A stretch of 64,000 bases of DNA, taken from assembly GCA_937892955.1 (NCBI GenBank), contig CALBKH010000083.1:9115-73114 (forward strand). The letters run 5' to 3'. Within the stretch, counting starts at the first letter, position 1, and each line of letters opens with the position of its first letter. Positions 8,436-16,870 of the stretch are shown piece after piece. The notes beneath the pieces were generated by a model. That model saw only the letters and a list, made by a program, of their open reading frames with translations. It did no database searches and was not told the DNA's origin. Both the position numbers and the translations under genes were made by a program. The DNA comes from an uncultured Alphaproteobacteria bacterium (GTDB lineage Bacteria; Pseudomonadota; Alphaproteobacteria; Rhizobiales; Ancalomicrobiaceae).

Positions 8436-9883
8436 CCCGTATCGTCGTCGGACCGTTCAACCGGGTGGAAGGTGATCTCGAACTGAAACTCGACGTCGAG
8501 GACGATCGGGTCGTCGCCGCACGGGTGACGACGCCGCTCTACCGCGGCTTCGAACAGATCCTGATCGGCCGGCCGATCGGCGACGCCCTGGTGATCGCAC
8601 CGCGCATCTGCGGCATCTGTTCGGTATCGCAGTCGCTCGCCGCGGCGAAGACTCTCGCCGCCTTCTCCGGCGCGGTTCCCGCCCCGAACGGCGCGCTCAC
8701 CACCGCCCTCGCCCACGCCGCCGAGAATCTCGCCGACCACCTCTCGCACTTCTACCTGTTCTTCATGCCCGACTTCGCCCGCGCCGAATACGCCGGCCGA
8801 GCCTGGGCGGCGACCGTCGGCGCGCGCTTCACCGCGGTGAAGGGAAGCGCCGCCGCAGACTTCCTGCCGGCCCGCTCGCGCCTGCTCGAGATCATGGGCC
8901 TGATCGCCGGAAAATGGCCGCACAGCCTCGCCTTCCGCCCCGGCGGCACCACCCTCGCCCTCGACCTCGGCGCCAAGATGCGGCTGCGCGCCGTCCTCGC
9001 CGATGTCCGCGCCTTCCTCGAAACCACGCTCTTCGATCGGCGTCTCGAAGACATCGCCGCGATCGAGACGCCCGACGAGTTGGACCGCCTCGCCGCCGCG
9101 GGGCGGGGCGATTTCACCGTCTTCCTCAAACTCGCCGCCGATCTCGACCTCGCCCGGCTCGGCCGCGGCCCGGGCATGGTGATGAGTTACGGCGCCTACG
9201 CCGACGTCGGCAGCAGTGGCCCGTTCTTCGCCGCCGGCCTCTTCGACACCGCCACCGCGACGACCCGGCCGTTCGCCCCGGCCAACATCGTCGAGGACCC
9301 GGCTCATTCGTGGTTCGCCGGCGACGCCGGCTCCCCGAGCCGCGCCGAGACCCTGCCCGACATCGATCGCCCCGACGCCTACTCCTGGGCACGCGCCCCT
9401 CGCTACGACGGCCGTGCCGTCGAAGTCGGCGCCGTGGCTCGCCAACTGGTCGCCGGTCACCCGCTGGTCCGAGCGATGGTGGTGCGCGACGGCGGCACCA
9501 CGGTCGCGAGCCGCGTCGTCGCGCGCCTGCTCGAAGTGGCGCTGGTCGTGCCGGCGATGGAGACCTGGGTCGGCGGCATCGTTCCGGCCGAGCCGTTCTG
9601 CGCCGTCGAAGGCGAACCCACCGACGGCTCCGGCATCGGCCTCGTCGAGGCGGCGCGCGGCGGCCTCGGCCACTGGATGACGGTGCGTGGCGGCCGCATC
9701 ACCCGCTACCAGATCGTCGCACCGACCACCTGGAACTTCTCCCCCCGCGACGGCGACGGCCACTCCGGCCCGCTCGAGGGCGCGCTCGAGGGCACCACCC
9801 TCTCCGGCTTCGGCGCCAGAGCCGCCGCCGTCCAGCACGTGGTGCGCTCCTTCGATCCCTGCATGGTGTGCACCGCGCATTGA
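8432..9883 (+). CDS. hupV: Regulatory (H2-sensing) [NiFe]-hydrogenase large subunit
   Basis: 483 residues. The two CxxC pairs that hold the NiFe(CN)2CO site are present: RICGICSVSQ near the N-terminus and DPCMVCTAH at the C-terminus. The protein stops exactly at that His, so it lacks the C-terminal extension that the HupD protease removes from catalytic large subunits. This is a known feature of sensory hydrogenases (HupV/HoxC). The start is a TTG overlapping the hupU stop (TTGA) with GGAGGAG nine bases upstream, so the two subunits are translationally coupled. Unlike Rhodobacter, where hupT precedes hupUV, the kinase gene here is 17 kb downstream. Confidence 0.92.
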   Translation: MTRIVVGPFNRVEGDLELKLDVEDDRVVAARVTTPLYRGFEQILIGRPIGDALVIAPRICGICSVSQSLAAAKTLAAFSGAVPAPNGALTTALAHAAENLADHLSHFYLFFMPDFARAEYAGRAWAATVGARFTAVKGSAAADFLPARSRLLEIMGLIAGKWPHSLAFRPGGTTLALDLGAKMRLRAVLADVRAFLETTLFDRRLEDIAAIETPDELDRLAAAGRGDFTVFLKLAADLDLARLGRGPGMVMSYGAYADVGSSGPFFAAGLFDTATATTRPFAPANIVEDPAHSWFAGDAGSPSRAETLPDIDRPDAYSWARAPRYDGRAVEVGAVARQLVAGHPLVRAMVVRDGGTTVASRVVARLLEVALVVPAMETWVGGIVPAEPFCAVEGEPTDGSGIGLVEAARGGLGHWMTVRGGRITRYQIVAPTTWNFSPRDGDGHSGPLEGALEGTTLSGFGARAAAVQHVVRSFDPCMVCTAH

Positions 9884-10084
9884 CGCGCGCCGGTCCGCTT
9901 CGAACGGCCTCCCGCCCCCGTCGATCGCCCCCGCACGACCGGAAAGCAGCTTTTCGTCGCCGGTCGCCGCCCTGACAGCGGATCGAACCGATTCGCACCG
10001 ACAAGGACGCCCCCTTGTCGCGCATCCCGTCGAAATCCGGCGGAATCCGTGGATTTCCGGAAGACGAAGAGCCGCGGGGTGAGT
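9884..10084. promoter_or_regulatory. Upstream regulatory region of hupSLC
   Basis: The hupV-hupS gap (316 bases in all) carries two signals upstream of the sigma-54 promoter. The first is a perfect 8-bp inverted repeat CGACAAGG-acgccc-CCTTGTCG at 9999-10020, about 100 bases before the predicted transcription start, the usual distance for an enhancer site. The second is a run of three related motifs, GAAATCC (10032-10038), GGAATCC (10042-10048) and GGATTTCC (10051-10058), spaced about one helical turn apart. Either could bind HupR. The first has no T tract after it, so it is a poor terminator. Confidence 0.5.
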
Positions 10085-10100
10085 TGGCCCGCTCCTTGCT
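10085..10100 (+). promoter_or_regulatory. Sigma-54 (-24/-12) promoter of hupS
   Basis: TGGCCCG, four bases, TTGCT: both the GG at -24 and the GC at -12 are present with exact spacing (consensus TGGCACG-N4-TTGCW). Transcription would begin near 10111, about 90 bases before the hupS start. It fits activation by HupR, which has the GAFTGA motif. Confidence 0.75.
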
Positions 10101-10199
10101 GTCTCTATGGTCACGACGTCCGCGACGACCCCTCGTGCATCCACCATGCAGGTCGGGAGGCGGGCGGGCGAAGACGAAGTGCCATGGGGGAGGCTCGAG

Positions 10200-11282
10200 A
10201 TGAGTGCCGGGCAGGAAACGTTCTACGAGGTGATCCGTCGTCAGGGGATCACCCGCCGCAGCTTCACCAAGTTCTGTTCGTTGACCGCGGCGAGCCTCGG
10301 GCTCGGGCCGATGGCGGCGTCGCAGATGGCCCATGCGCTGGAAACCAAGCCGCGCATCCCGGTCATCTGGATGCACGGCCTCGAGTGCACCTGCTGCTCG
10401 GAGAGCTTCATCCGCTCGGCCCATCCGCTGGTCAAGGATGTCGTCCTGTCGATGATCTCGCTCGACTACGACGACACCATCATGGCCGCCGCCGGTCATC
10501 AGGCCGAAGCGATCCTCCAGGAGACCCGGCAGAAGTACAAGGGCCAGTACATCCTCGCCGTCGAGGGCAACCCGCCGCTCAACGAAGGCGGCATGTTCTG
10601 CATCGACGGCGGCCGGCCCTTCGTCGAGAAGCTGAAGGAGATGGCGGAAGACGCCATGGCGGTCATCGCCTGGGGCGCCTGCGCCTCGTGGGGCTGCGTC
10701 CAGGCGGCCAAGCCCAACCCGACCCAGGCGACGCCGATCGACAAGGTCATCAAGAACAAGCCGATCATCAAGGTGCCCGGCTGCCCGCCGATCGCCGAGG
10801 TGATGACCGGCGTCGTCACCTTCGTCACCACCTTCGGCCGGCTGCCCGAGCTCGACCGCCAGGGTCGGCCGAAGATGTTCTATTCGCAGCGCATCCACGA
10901 CAAGTGCTACCGCCGGCCGCATTTCGACGCCGGCCAGTTCGTCGAGGAGTGGGATGACGACGGCGCCCGCAAGGGCTACTGCCTCTACAAGATGGGCTGC
11001 AAGGGCCCGACCACCTACAACGCCTGCTCCACCGTCCGTTGGAACGGCGGCGTCTCCTTCCCCATCCAGTCCGGCCACGGCTGCATCGGCTGTTCGGAAG
11101 AGGGCTTCTGGGACAAGGGCTCGTTCTACGACCGGCTCACCGGCATCAACCAGTTCGGCATCGAGGCCAACGCCGACAAGGTGGGCGCGACCGTCGCCGG
11201 CGTGGTGGCGGCCGGCGTCGCCGCCCATGCCGCGGTGACCGCGGTCAAGCGCGTGATCAAGAAGCCCGAGAACGTCGGTTGA
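10200..11282 (+). CDS. hupS: Uptake [NiFe]-hydrogenase small subunit precursor
   Basis: 360 residues. Residues 1-46 form a twin-arginine signal (ITRRSFTKF at 17-25, hydrophobic stretch, then ALETKPRIPVIWMHGLECTCCSES at the mature start). Cysteines for the proximal cluster are in ECTCCSES and GACASWGC, and further cluster ligands in HDKCYRRPHF, YCLYKMGCKGP and HGCIGCSE. A C-terminal hydrophobic segment (ATVAGVVAAGVAAHAAV) anchors it to the periplasmic face of the membrane. It carries electrons from the NiFe site in HupL to cytochrome b HupC. The ATG at 10200 follows GGGGGAGG. It heads an operon controlled by the sigma-54 promoter at 10085. Confidence 0.96.
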   Translation: MSAGQETFYEVIRRQGITRRSFTKFCSLTAASLGLGPMAASQMAHALETKPRIPVIWMHGLECTCCSESFIRSAHPLVKDVVLSMISLDYDDTIMAAAGHQAEAILQETRQKYKGQYILAVEGNPPLNEGGMFCIDGGRPFVEKLKEMAEDAMAVIAWGACASWGCVQAAKPNPTQATPIDKVIKNKPIIKVPGCPPIAEVMTGVVTFVTTFGRLPELDRQGRPKMFYSQRIHDKCYRRPHFDAGQFVEEWDDDGARKGYCLYKMGCKGPTTYNACSTVRWNGGVSFPIQSGHGCIGCSEEGFWDKGSFYDRLTGINQFGIEANADKVGATVAGVVAAGVAAHAAVTAVKRVIKKPENVG

Positions 11283-11329
11283 TCCGACGGTCGTCCCCGA
11301 CAGGTATCGAATTCTGAGGAAACGCCGTC

Positions 11330-13120
11330 ATGGGTATCCAGACACCGAACGGTTTCAATCTCGACAACTCCGGCAAGCGCGTCGTCGTCGATCCCGTCAC
11401 CCGCATCGAGGGTCACCTACGCGTCGAGGTGAATGTCGACTCCAACAACGTCATCCGCAACGCCGTCTCCACCGGCACCATGTGGCGCGGCATCGAGGTG
11501 ATCCTGCGCGGTCGCGATCCGCGCGACGCCTGGGCCTTCACCGAGCGCATCTGCGGTGTCTGCACCGGCACCCACGCGCTCACCTCGGTGCGCGCCGTCG
11601 AGAACGCCCTCGACATCAAGATCCCGGAGAACGCCAACTCCATCCGCAACATCATGCAGCTGTGCCTGCAGGTGCACGACCACCTCGTGCACTTCTATCA
11701 CCTGCATGCCCTCGACTGGGTCGACGTGGTCTCGGCGCTCTCCGCCGACCCCAAGGCGACCTCGGCGCTCGCCCAGTCGATCTCCAACTGGCCGCTGTCC
11801 TCACCCGGCTACTTCAAGGACCTGCAGACCCGGCTGAAGAAGTTCGTCGAATCGGGCCAGCTCGGCCCCTTCAAGAACGGCTACTGGGGTCATCCCGCCT
11901 ACAAGCTGCCGCCGGAAGCCAACCTCATGGCGGTCGCCCACTACCTGGAGGCACTCGACTTCCAGAAGGAGATCGTCAAGGTCCACACCATCTACGGTGG
12001 CAAGAATCCCCATCCGAACTGGCTGGTCGGCGGCGTGCCCTGCGCCATCAACGTCGACGGCGTCGGCGCGGTCGGCGCCATCAACATGGAACGCCTGAAC
12101 CTGGTCTCGTCGATCATCGATCGCTGCATCGAGTTCACCGAACAGGTCTACATCCCCGACCTGATGGCCATCGGCTCGTTCTACAAGGACTGGCTCTACG
12201 GCGGCGGCCTGTCGTCGAAGTCGGTGATGAGCTACGGCGACATCCCCGAACATGCCAACGACTATTCGCCGGCCTCGCTGAAGCTGCCGCACGGCGTCAT
12301 CCTCAACGGCAACCTGAACGAGGTGATGCCGGTCGACCTGAAGGATCCCGACCAGATCCAGGAGTTCGTCACCCACTCCTGGTACGAGTATCCGGACGAG
12401 ACCAAGGGCCTGCACCCCTGGGACGGCGTCACCGTGCCCCATTACGAACTCGGTCCCAAGGCGAAGGGCACCAAGACCAACATCGAGGCGCTCGACGAGG
12501 AGGCGAAATACTCCTGGATCAAGTCGCCGCGGTGGAAGGGCAACGCCGTCGAGGTCGGCCCCCTCGCCCGCTACATCATCGGCTACGCCCAGAAGAAGCC
12601 CGAGTTCAAGGACCCGGTCGACAAGCTCCTCAAGGATCTCGGCGTGCCGGTCTCCGCCCTGTTCTCGACGCTCGGCCGCACCGCGGCGCGCGCCCTCGAG
12701 TGCCAGTGGGCGGCGCATCAGATGCGGTATTTCCAGGACAAGCTGATGGCCGCCATCAAGGCCGGCGACTCGTCCACCGCCAACACCGACAAGTGGAAGC
12801 CGGAGAGCTGGCCGAAAGAGGTCAAGGGCGTCGGCTTCACCGAGGCGCCGCGCGGCGCGCTCGGCCACTGGGTGAAGATCAAGGACGGCAAGATCGACAA
12901 CTATCAGGCCGTCGTGCCGACCACCTGGAACGGTTCCCCGCGTGACCCCAAGGGCAACATCGGCGCCTTCGAGGCGTCGCTGATGGACACCCCGATGGCC
13001 GATCCCGAACAGCCCTTGGAGATCATCCGGACGCTGCACTCCTTCGATCCGTGTCTGGCGTGCTCGACCCACGTCATGAGCCCGGACGGCCAGGAGATGT
13101 CGAAGGTCACGGTTCGCTGA
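11330..13120 (+). CDS. hupL: Uptake [NiFe]-hydrogenase large subunit precursor
   Basis: 596 residues, the standard length for group 1 uptake hydrogenases. The NiFe ligands are in RICGVCTGTHALTSVRA near residue 70 and DPCLACSTH near the C-terminus. After that His comes a 15-residue tail (VMSPDGQEMSKVTVR) that HupD must cleave once nickel is inserted. The enzyme oxidises H2 in the periplasm, after export together with HupS through the Tat pathway. It starts at an ATG 48 bases after the hupS stop, behind GAGGAAA. It pairs with HupS and feeds electrons to quinone through HupC. Confidence 0.97.
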   Translation: MGIQTPNGFNLDNSGKRVVVDPVTRIEGHLRVEVNVDSNNVIRNAVSTGTMWRGIEVILRGRDPRDAWAFTERICGVCTGTHALTSVRAVENALDIKIPENANSIRNIMQLCLQVHDHLVHFYHLHALDWVDVVSALSADPKATSALAQSISNWPLSSPGYFKDLQTRLKKFVESGQLGPFKNGYWGHPAYKLPPEANLMAVAHYLEALDFQKEIVKVHTIYGGKNPHPNWLVGGVPCAINVDGVGAVGAINMERLNLVSSIIDRCIEFTEQVYIPDLMAIGSFYKDWLYGGGLSSKSVMSYGDIPEHANDYSPASLKLPHGVILNGNLNEVMPVDLKDPDQIQEFVTHSWYEYPDETKGLHPWDGVTVPHYELGPKAKGTKTNIEALDEEAKYSWIKSPRWKGNAVEVGPLARYIIGYAQKKPEFKDPVDKLLKDLGVPVSALFSTLGRTAARALECQWAAHQMRYFQDKLMAAIKAGDSSTANTDKWKPESWPKEVKGVGFTEAPRGALGHWVKIKDGKIDNYQAVVPTTWNGSPRDPKGNIGAFEASLMDTPMADPEQPLEIIRTLHSFDPCLACSTHVMSPDGQEMSKVTVR

Positions 13121-13133
13121 TCCCGTGAAGACG

Positions 13134-13161
13134 GCGACCGGCGGGCTCCCCCGCCGGTCGC
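13134..13161 (+). other. Perfect 11-bp hairpin between hupL and hupC
   Basis: GCGACCGGCGG, loop GCTCCC, CCGCCGGTCGC, starting 13 bases after the hupL stop. No T run follows, so it is unlikely to be a full terminator. A stable stem here would protect the 3' end of a hupSL message and lower hupC output relative to hupSL, as seen for many operons with unequal subunit needs (inference). Confidence 0.6.
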
Positions 13162-13236
13162 TGCGAACCTCGAGCGAAGAACGAGACGATCGCACCCGGC
13201 CGACCACGTCGACGGGGCGACCATCGGGAGGGATCC

Positions 13237-13962
13237 ATGAACCAGATCGTCGAGTTGCAGGGCGCGCTGGACGCACACGGCGAACGCGTCGAAGCCCGCC
13301 AGACCATCTACGTCTACGAAGCCCCGGTCCGCCTGTGGCACTGGGTGAACGCGCTGTGCATCGTGGTGCTGTGCATTTCGGGCTGGTTCATCGGCTCGCC
13401 GCTGCCCTCGGTGCCGGGCGAGGCGAGCCAGAACTTCCTGATGGGCTATATCCGCTTCGCCCATTTCGCCGCCGGTCAGGTGATCGCCGTCGCCCTGCTG
13501 ATGCGCATCTATTGGGCCTTCGTCGGCAACACCTACGCCCGTCAGGTCTTCTATCTGCCCTTCTGGGACAAGACCTGGCTCTGGGGCGTGTGGTTCGAGC
13601 TCAAGTGGTATCTCTTCCTCACCAAGGATCCGAAGAAGTACATCGGCCACAACCCGCTCGGGCACGTCGCGATGTTCGCCTTCATGCTGTTCCTGGTGTT
13701 CATGATCTGCACCGGATTCGCCCTCTATTCGGAAGGGACCGGCATCGACAGCTGGCAGCACGCGCTGTTCGGCTGGGTCTTCGGTATCTTCCCCAACAGC
13801 CAGGACGTCCACACCTTCCATCACCTGGGCATGTGGGCGATCGTCATCTTCGCCATCGTCCACATCTATGCGGCGGTGCGCGAGGACATCATGTCCCGCC
13901 AGAGCATGATCTCGTCGATCATTTCCGGCGAACGCGTCTTCCGCGACGACTTCAGGGACTGA
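13237..13962 (+). CDS. hupC: [NiFe]-hydrogenase b-type cytochrome subunit
   Basis: 241 residues with four hydrophobic membrane segments: the first follows VRLWHWVNALCIVVLC, then AAGQVIAVALLMRI, GHVAMFAFMLFLVFMICTGF and the last around MWAIVIFAIVHIYAAV. Histidines for two haem b groups occur in LWHWVN, FAHFAAG and HHLGMWAIVI. It anchors HupSL and reduces the quinone pool. The ATG at 13237 is preceded by GGGAGGG. It lies 116 bases after hupL, behind a stable hairpin, and four bases before hupD. Confidence 0.95.
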   Translation: MNQIVELQGALDAHGERVEARQTIYVYEAPVRLWHWVNALCIVVLCISGWFIGSPLPSVPGEASQNFLMGYIRFAHFAAGQVIAVALLMRIYWAFVGNTYARQVFYLPFWDKTWLWGVWFELKWYLFLTKDPKKYIGHNPLGHVAMFAFMLFLVFMICTGFALYSEGTGIDSWQHALFGWVFGIFPNSQDVHTFHHLGMWAIVIFAIVHIYAAVREDIMSRQSMISSIISGERVFRDDFRD

Positions 13963-13966
13963 GCCG

Positions 13967-14572
13967 ATGGGTGCGCTCGATCGTCACCGTGAGCGGCGGC
14001 AGGGAGACCTCCCCCGCGTCCTCGTCCTCGGCATCGGCAACATCCTGTGGGCCGACGAAGGGTTCGGCGTGCGCGCGGTGGAGGAGTTCCACCGCCGCTA
14101 TCGGGTCCCCGACCATGTCACCGTCCTCGACGGCGGCACTCAGGGGCTCTACCTCGTCAACTTCCTGCAGGAACACGACCGGCTCCTCGTCTTCGACGCC
14201 ATCGACTACGGCCTCGAGCCGGGCACGATGAAGATCGTGCGCGACGACGAGGTGCCGAAATTCACCGGCGCCAAGAAGATGAGCCTGCACCAGACCGGCT
14301 TCCAGGAGGTCCTCTCCGCCGCAGACCTGCTCGCCGCCTACCCCGAGACGCTGGCGCTGATCGGTTGCCAGCCCCTCGATCTCGAGGATTGGGGCGGCCC
14401 GCTCACCGAACCGGTGCGGGCGACCCTCGACCGCGCCCTCGACGCGGCGTTGGCGATCCTCGCCGAGTGGGGTATCACGGTCGAGCCGCGCGTCGGCGAG
14501 ATCGAGGCGGACGATCGCCTCCTCGCCAACGACATCGACTTCGCCGCCTACGAGCGTCGCATCGAAGCCTGA
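13967..14572 (+). CDS. hupD: Hydrogenase maturation endopeptidase
   Basis: 201 residues of the HyaD/HybD family. Nickel-sensing ligands typical of the family can be seen: the Glu in GIGNILWADEGFG near the N-terminus, the Asp in VFDAIDYG, and the His in KMSLHQTGFQE. It removes the 15-residue C-terminal tail of HupL after nickel insertion. HupV, which lacks a tail, does not need it. It begins four bases after hupC and is followed by 93 bases without a gene before hupF. Confidence 0.94.
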   Translation: MGALDRHRERRQGDLPRVLVLGIGNILWADEGFGVRAVEEFHRRYRVPDHVTVLDGGTQGLYLVNFLQEHDRLLVFDAIDYGLEPGTMKIVRDDEVPKFTGAKKMSLHQTGFQEVLSAADLLAAYPETLALIGCQPLDLEDWGGPLTEPVRATLDRALDAALAILAEWGITVEPRVGEIEADDRLLANDIDFAAYERRIEA

Positions 14573-14665
14573 GGCGGGTGCCGCCGGCCCCGCCCGTCAC
14601 GTCAGCGAGATGCGCCGGCCCGCGGATCCTCCGCGCGCCGGCTTCGTCGTCGAGAGGACCCGATC

Positions 14666-14968
14666 ATGTGTCTCGGCATCCCCATGACCGTCGTCGAAGG
14701 CGACGACATGCAGGCCCTGGTCGAGCGGCGCGGTGAGACCCGCCGGATCTCGATGATGCTGGTCGGCGAGCAGCCGGTCGGCGCGATCGTCCTCGTCCAC
14801 ATCGACAGCGCCGTCCGCGTCCTCGACGCCGCCGAGGCGAAGCTCATCGACGACGGCCTCGACGGCGTCGCCGCTGCCCTGGAAGGCCGCGACTTCGAGC
14901 ACCTCTTCGCCGATCTGGTCGATCGCGAGCCGCAGTTGCCGGATCACCTGCTGAAGCCGGAAAGCTGA
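14666..14968 (+). CDS. hupF: HypC-family hydrogenase chaperone
   Basis: 100 residues, starting MCLGIPMTVV. Cys-2 is the residue through which HypC-type chaperones hold the Fe(CN)2CO unit. It is longer than the HypC encoded at 22587 (77 residues) and has the C-terminal extension seen in HupF, which in rhizobia chaperones HupL and helps protect maturation under oxygen. Both paralogues in one locus are normal for Rhizobiales hup clusters. The ATG at 14666 follows GAGAGGA. Confidence 0.92.
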   Translation: MCLGIPMTVVEGDDMQALVERRGETRRISMMLVGEQPVGAIVLVHIDSAVRVLDAAEAKLIDDGLDGVAAALEGRDFEHLFADLVDREPQLPDHLLKPES

Positions 14969-15144
14969 CGGACACTCCGCCCGCCGCAGCTGCCTGACCG
15001 GCCTCGGCCGCTCCATCACCGTTTCCCCGTTTCGACCCGGAAGACACACGTTCCACGGGTATGCGAGCCCATGCGCCTGCGATTTCGGGTCGACATTCTA
15101 CGTGGATGACTCGCGTCCGCCGCCTCCGGCTGCCGAATTCGGTC

Positions 15145-15178
15145 TTGGAAATGTGATTTCCAATTATTGGAAATCCAA
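15145..15178. promoter_or_regulatory. Phased palindromic array upstream of hupG
   Basis: In an AT-rich patch of the 344-base hupF-hupG gap. TTGGAAAT (15145-15152), ATTTCCAA (15156-15163) and TTGGAAAT (15167-15174) alternate in orientation with centres exactly 11 bases apart. The middle and right copies form a perfect palindrome with 10-bp arms about one base (15155-15175). A further TTGGA/TCCAA dyad ends at 15178. It lies about 120-150 bases before the predicted start, the usual place for an enhancer-binding protein. The core GGAAATCC is shared with the region upstream of hupS. Confidence 0.65.
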
Positions 15179-15268
15179 TGATCATGGCGGACCACGGAAG
15201 CGTTTCCTCCACCCTGCCGAAACGGCGGAATCCCTAGAGATCCGCTTTCCACCGACTGGAATCGCGTT

Positions 15269-15284
15269 TGGCACGCGCATTGCG
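15269..15284 (+). promoter_or_regulatory. Sigma-54 (-24/-12) promoter of hupG
   Basis: TGGCACG, four bases, TTGCG matches the -24/-12 consensus almost perfectly. Transcription would begin near 15295, 18 bases before hupG. This makes hupGHIJK-hyp a second HupR-dependent unit separate from hupSLCDF. Confidence 0.85.
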
Positions 15285-15312
15285 AAGTACGGGGAAACAC
15301 CAGGGAGGACCC

Positions 15313-15762
15313 ATGACTTCGCCACTCATCGCCGCTCTCGGTGAGCGCCACGGACTGCCGACGATCGACGAGACCACCGTCGACGCCTTCCTCGCACCCG
15401 CCGCCGGCGAGCCGGAGCACACGCTGCTGTTCTTCACCGGCGATCCGGCGACCCGCGCCGAGACGCTCGATGTCGCGGTCGTGTTGCCCGAGCTTCTCGC
15501 CGCCTTCCAGCATCGGCTGCGCGGTGCGGTCGTGGCCCGCGTCGCCGAGACCGGGCTCGCCGCTCGCTTCCGCGTCGCCGTCCACCCGAGCCTGGTGGTC
15601 ACGCGTGGTGCCGACCCGGTCGCCGTCTTCCCCAAGATCCGCGACTGGTCGGAGTACATGGACAGGATCGACGCGGCGCTGGCGCCCGACGCCCCGGTCC
15701 TTCCGGCCGAGAGCCGGCCGCGCACCGAATTCACCTACACCACCGCGCACGGGGGAGAATGA
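15313..15762 (+). CDS. hupG: Hydrogenase expression protein HupG (HyaE family)
   Basis: 149 residues with a thioredoxin-like fold but no CxxC pair, as usual for HyaE/HupG. VHPSLVVTRGADPVAVFPKIRDWSEY is the conserved C-terminal part. These proteins bind the Tat precursor of the small subunit and help quality control before export. The ATG at 15313 follows GGGAGGA. The frame stays open upstream as far as 15268, but that region is the sigma-54 promoter, which settles the start. It overlaps or nearly touches hupH. Confidence 0.88.
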   Translation: MTSPLIAALGERHGLPTIDETTVDAFLAPAAGEPEHTLLFFTGDPATRAETLDVAVVLPELLAAFQHRLRGAVVARVAETGLAARFRVAVHPSLVVTRGADPVAVFPKIRDWSEYMDRIDAALAPDAPVLPAESRPRTEFTYTTAHGGE

Positions 15763-15764
15763 CC

Positions 15765-16643
15765 ATGAAAGCGGGTTTCTGGGTCGCCCCGGAGGGCGAA
15801 GACGGCGGCGTGTCGATGATGCCGATCGGCATCGACGAGACCGCTTCGGGTTTCGCCGGCCGCTCCGGCCTGACCGGCGCCGGCACCATCTCCTTCCTCG
15901 CCACAGCGAGCGCCGCCGACCTGATCGAGCGCTGCCCGAAGGTGGCCGACCTGCTGCCGCAGCTCGTCGCCGCCCTGGAGACGCAGGCGGCCGAGGCGCC
16001 GAGCCGGCTCTTCGATCTCGCAGGCTACGGCGCCGACGACCTCACCCTGATCGGCGAGGTGCTCGGTGAAGGCGAGGTCTCCGCCACCGTGGCGCTGCCC
16101 GAGGGCGTCGTCGCCCAGGTGCAGGAATCGGTGATGGCCGGCCTGTGGCGCGTGCGCTTCACCGATGCGTCGGGTGCGCTCGTCGCCGACTACGTCGAGG
16201 CCGCCTCGATCCCGGCGGCGGTGGAGCGCGCCGCGGCGATGGCTCCGGTGCTGGAGAGCTTCGGCATCCCGCCGGAAGGCGCCATGAACGTCATGCCGGT
16301 CCTGACCGAGATCCGCGACCGCGCCGCCGCGCACGAGAAGGGTGCGGCCTCGCACACCATCACCTTCTCGCTCTTCCCCATGTCGGACGCCGACATGACC
16401 TTCCTCCAGGACAGCCTCGGCCCCGGGCCGATCCGTATCCTGTCGCGCGGCTACGGCACCTGCCGGATCGTCGCCACCGGTGCCCGCAACGTCTGGTCGG
16501 TTCAATTCTTCAACGCCATGGACACCATCGTCCTCGACACTTTGGAGATCGGCGACGTACCGGTCACGGCGCGCGCCGCGGTCGAGGACTTCCGCGATTC
16601 GGCCGAGCGTCTGAAAGAGATCGAGGAGGCCTATTTCCGATGA
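15765..16643 (+). CDS. hupH: Hydrogenase expression protein HupH (HyaF family)
   Basis: 292 residues. It begins MKAGFWVAPEGEDGGVSMMPIG and has the HyaF/HupH C-terminal region, including LSRGYGTCRIVATGARNVWSVQFFN. HupH acts with HupF in the maturation of the large subunit in rhizobia. Two starts are possible: an ATG at 15759 overlapping the hupG stop, or the ATG at 15765. The second sits nine bases from GGGGGAG and is preferred. Tightly linked to hupG and hupI. Confidence 0.9.
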   Translation: MKAGFWVAPEGEDGGVSMMPIGIDETASGFAGRSGLTGAGTISFLATASAADLIERCPKVADLLPQLVAALETQAAEAPSRLFDLAGYGADDLTLIGEVLGEGEVSATVALPEGVVAQVQESVMAGLWRVRFTDASGALVADYVEAASIPAAVERAAAMAPVLESFGIPPEGAMNVMPVLTEIRDRAAAHEKGAASHTITFSLFPMSDADMTFLQDSLGPGPIRILSRGYGTCRIVATGARNVWSVQFFNAMDTIVLDTLEIGDVPVTARAAVEDFRDSAERLKEIEEAYFR

Positions 16644-16870
16644 GTTCCTTCGAGAACTTCGGCGTGATCGGCGACGTGACGGCGGAAGCGCGCATGGAAT
16701 GCGGTATCTGCTGGCACGTCTACGAGCCGGCGGAGGGCGATCCCGTCTGGCAGATCGCGGCCGGCACCGCCTTCACCGACCTGCCGGAGGACTGGCGCTG
16801 CCCCAACTGCGACGCGCCACGCTCGAAGTTCATGGCGCTCGAAGCGGAGGGAGGCGGTCGTGACGGCTGA
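16640..16870 (+). CDS. hupI: Rubredoxin-like protein HupI
   Basis: 76 residues. Cys-21/Cys-24 (CGICWHVY) and Cys-54/Cys-57 (CPNCDAP) form the Fe(Cys)4 site of rubredoxins, with the LPEDWRCP segment typical of the fold. HupI-type rubredoxins are needed for making the uptake hydrogenase when oxygen is present. The start ATG overlaps the hupH stop (ATGA), with GAGGAGG upstream. The downstream hupJ start overlaps by 11 bases. Confidence 0.93.
   Translation: MSSFENFGVIGDVTAEARMECGICWHVYEPAEGDPVWQIAAGTAFTDLPEDWRCPNCDAPRSKFMALEAEGGGRDG

Noticed and set aside
9999..10020. Terminator for hupUV
   Set aside because: The stem is good but no T run follows, and the position fits an enhancer site for hupS better.
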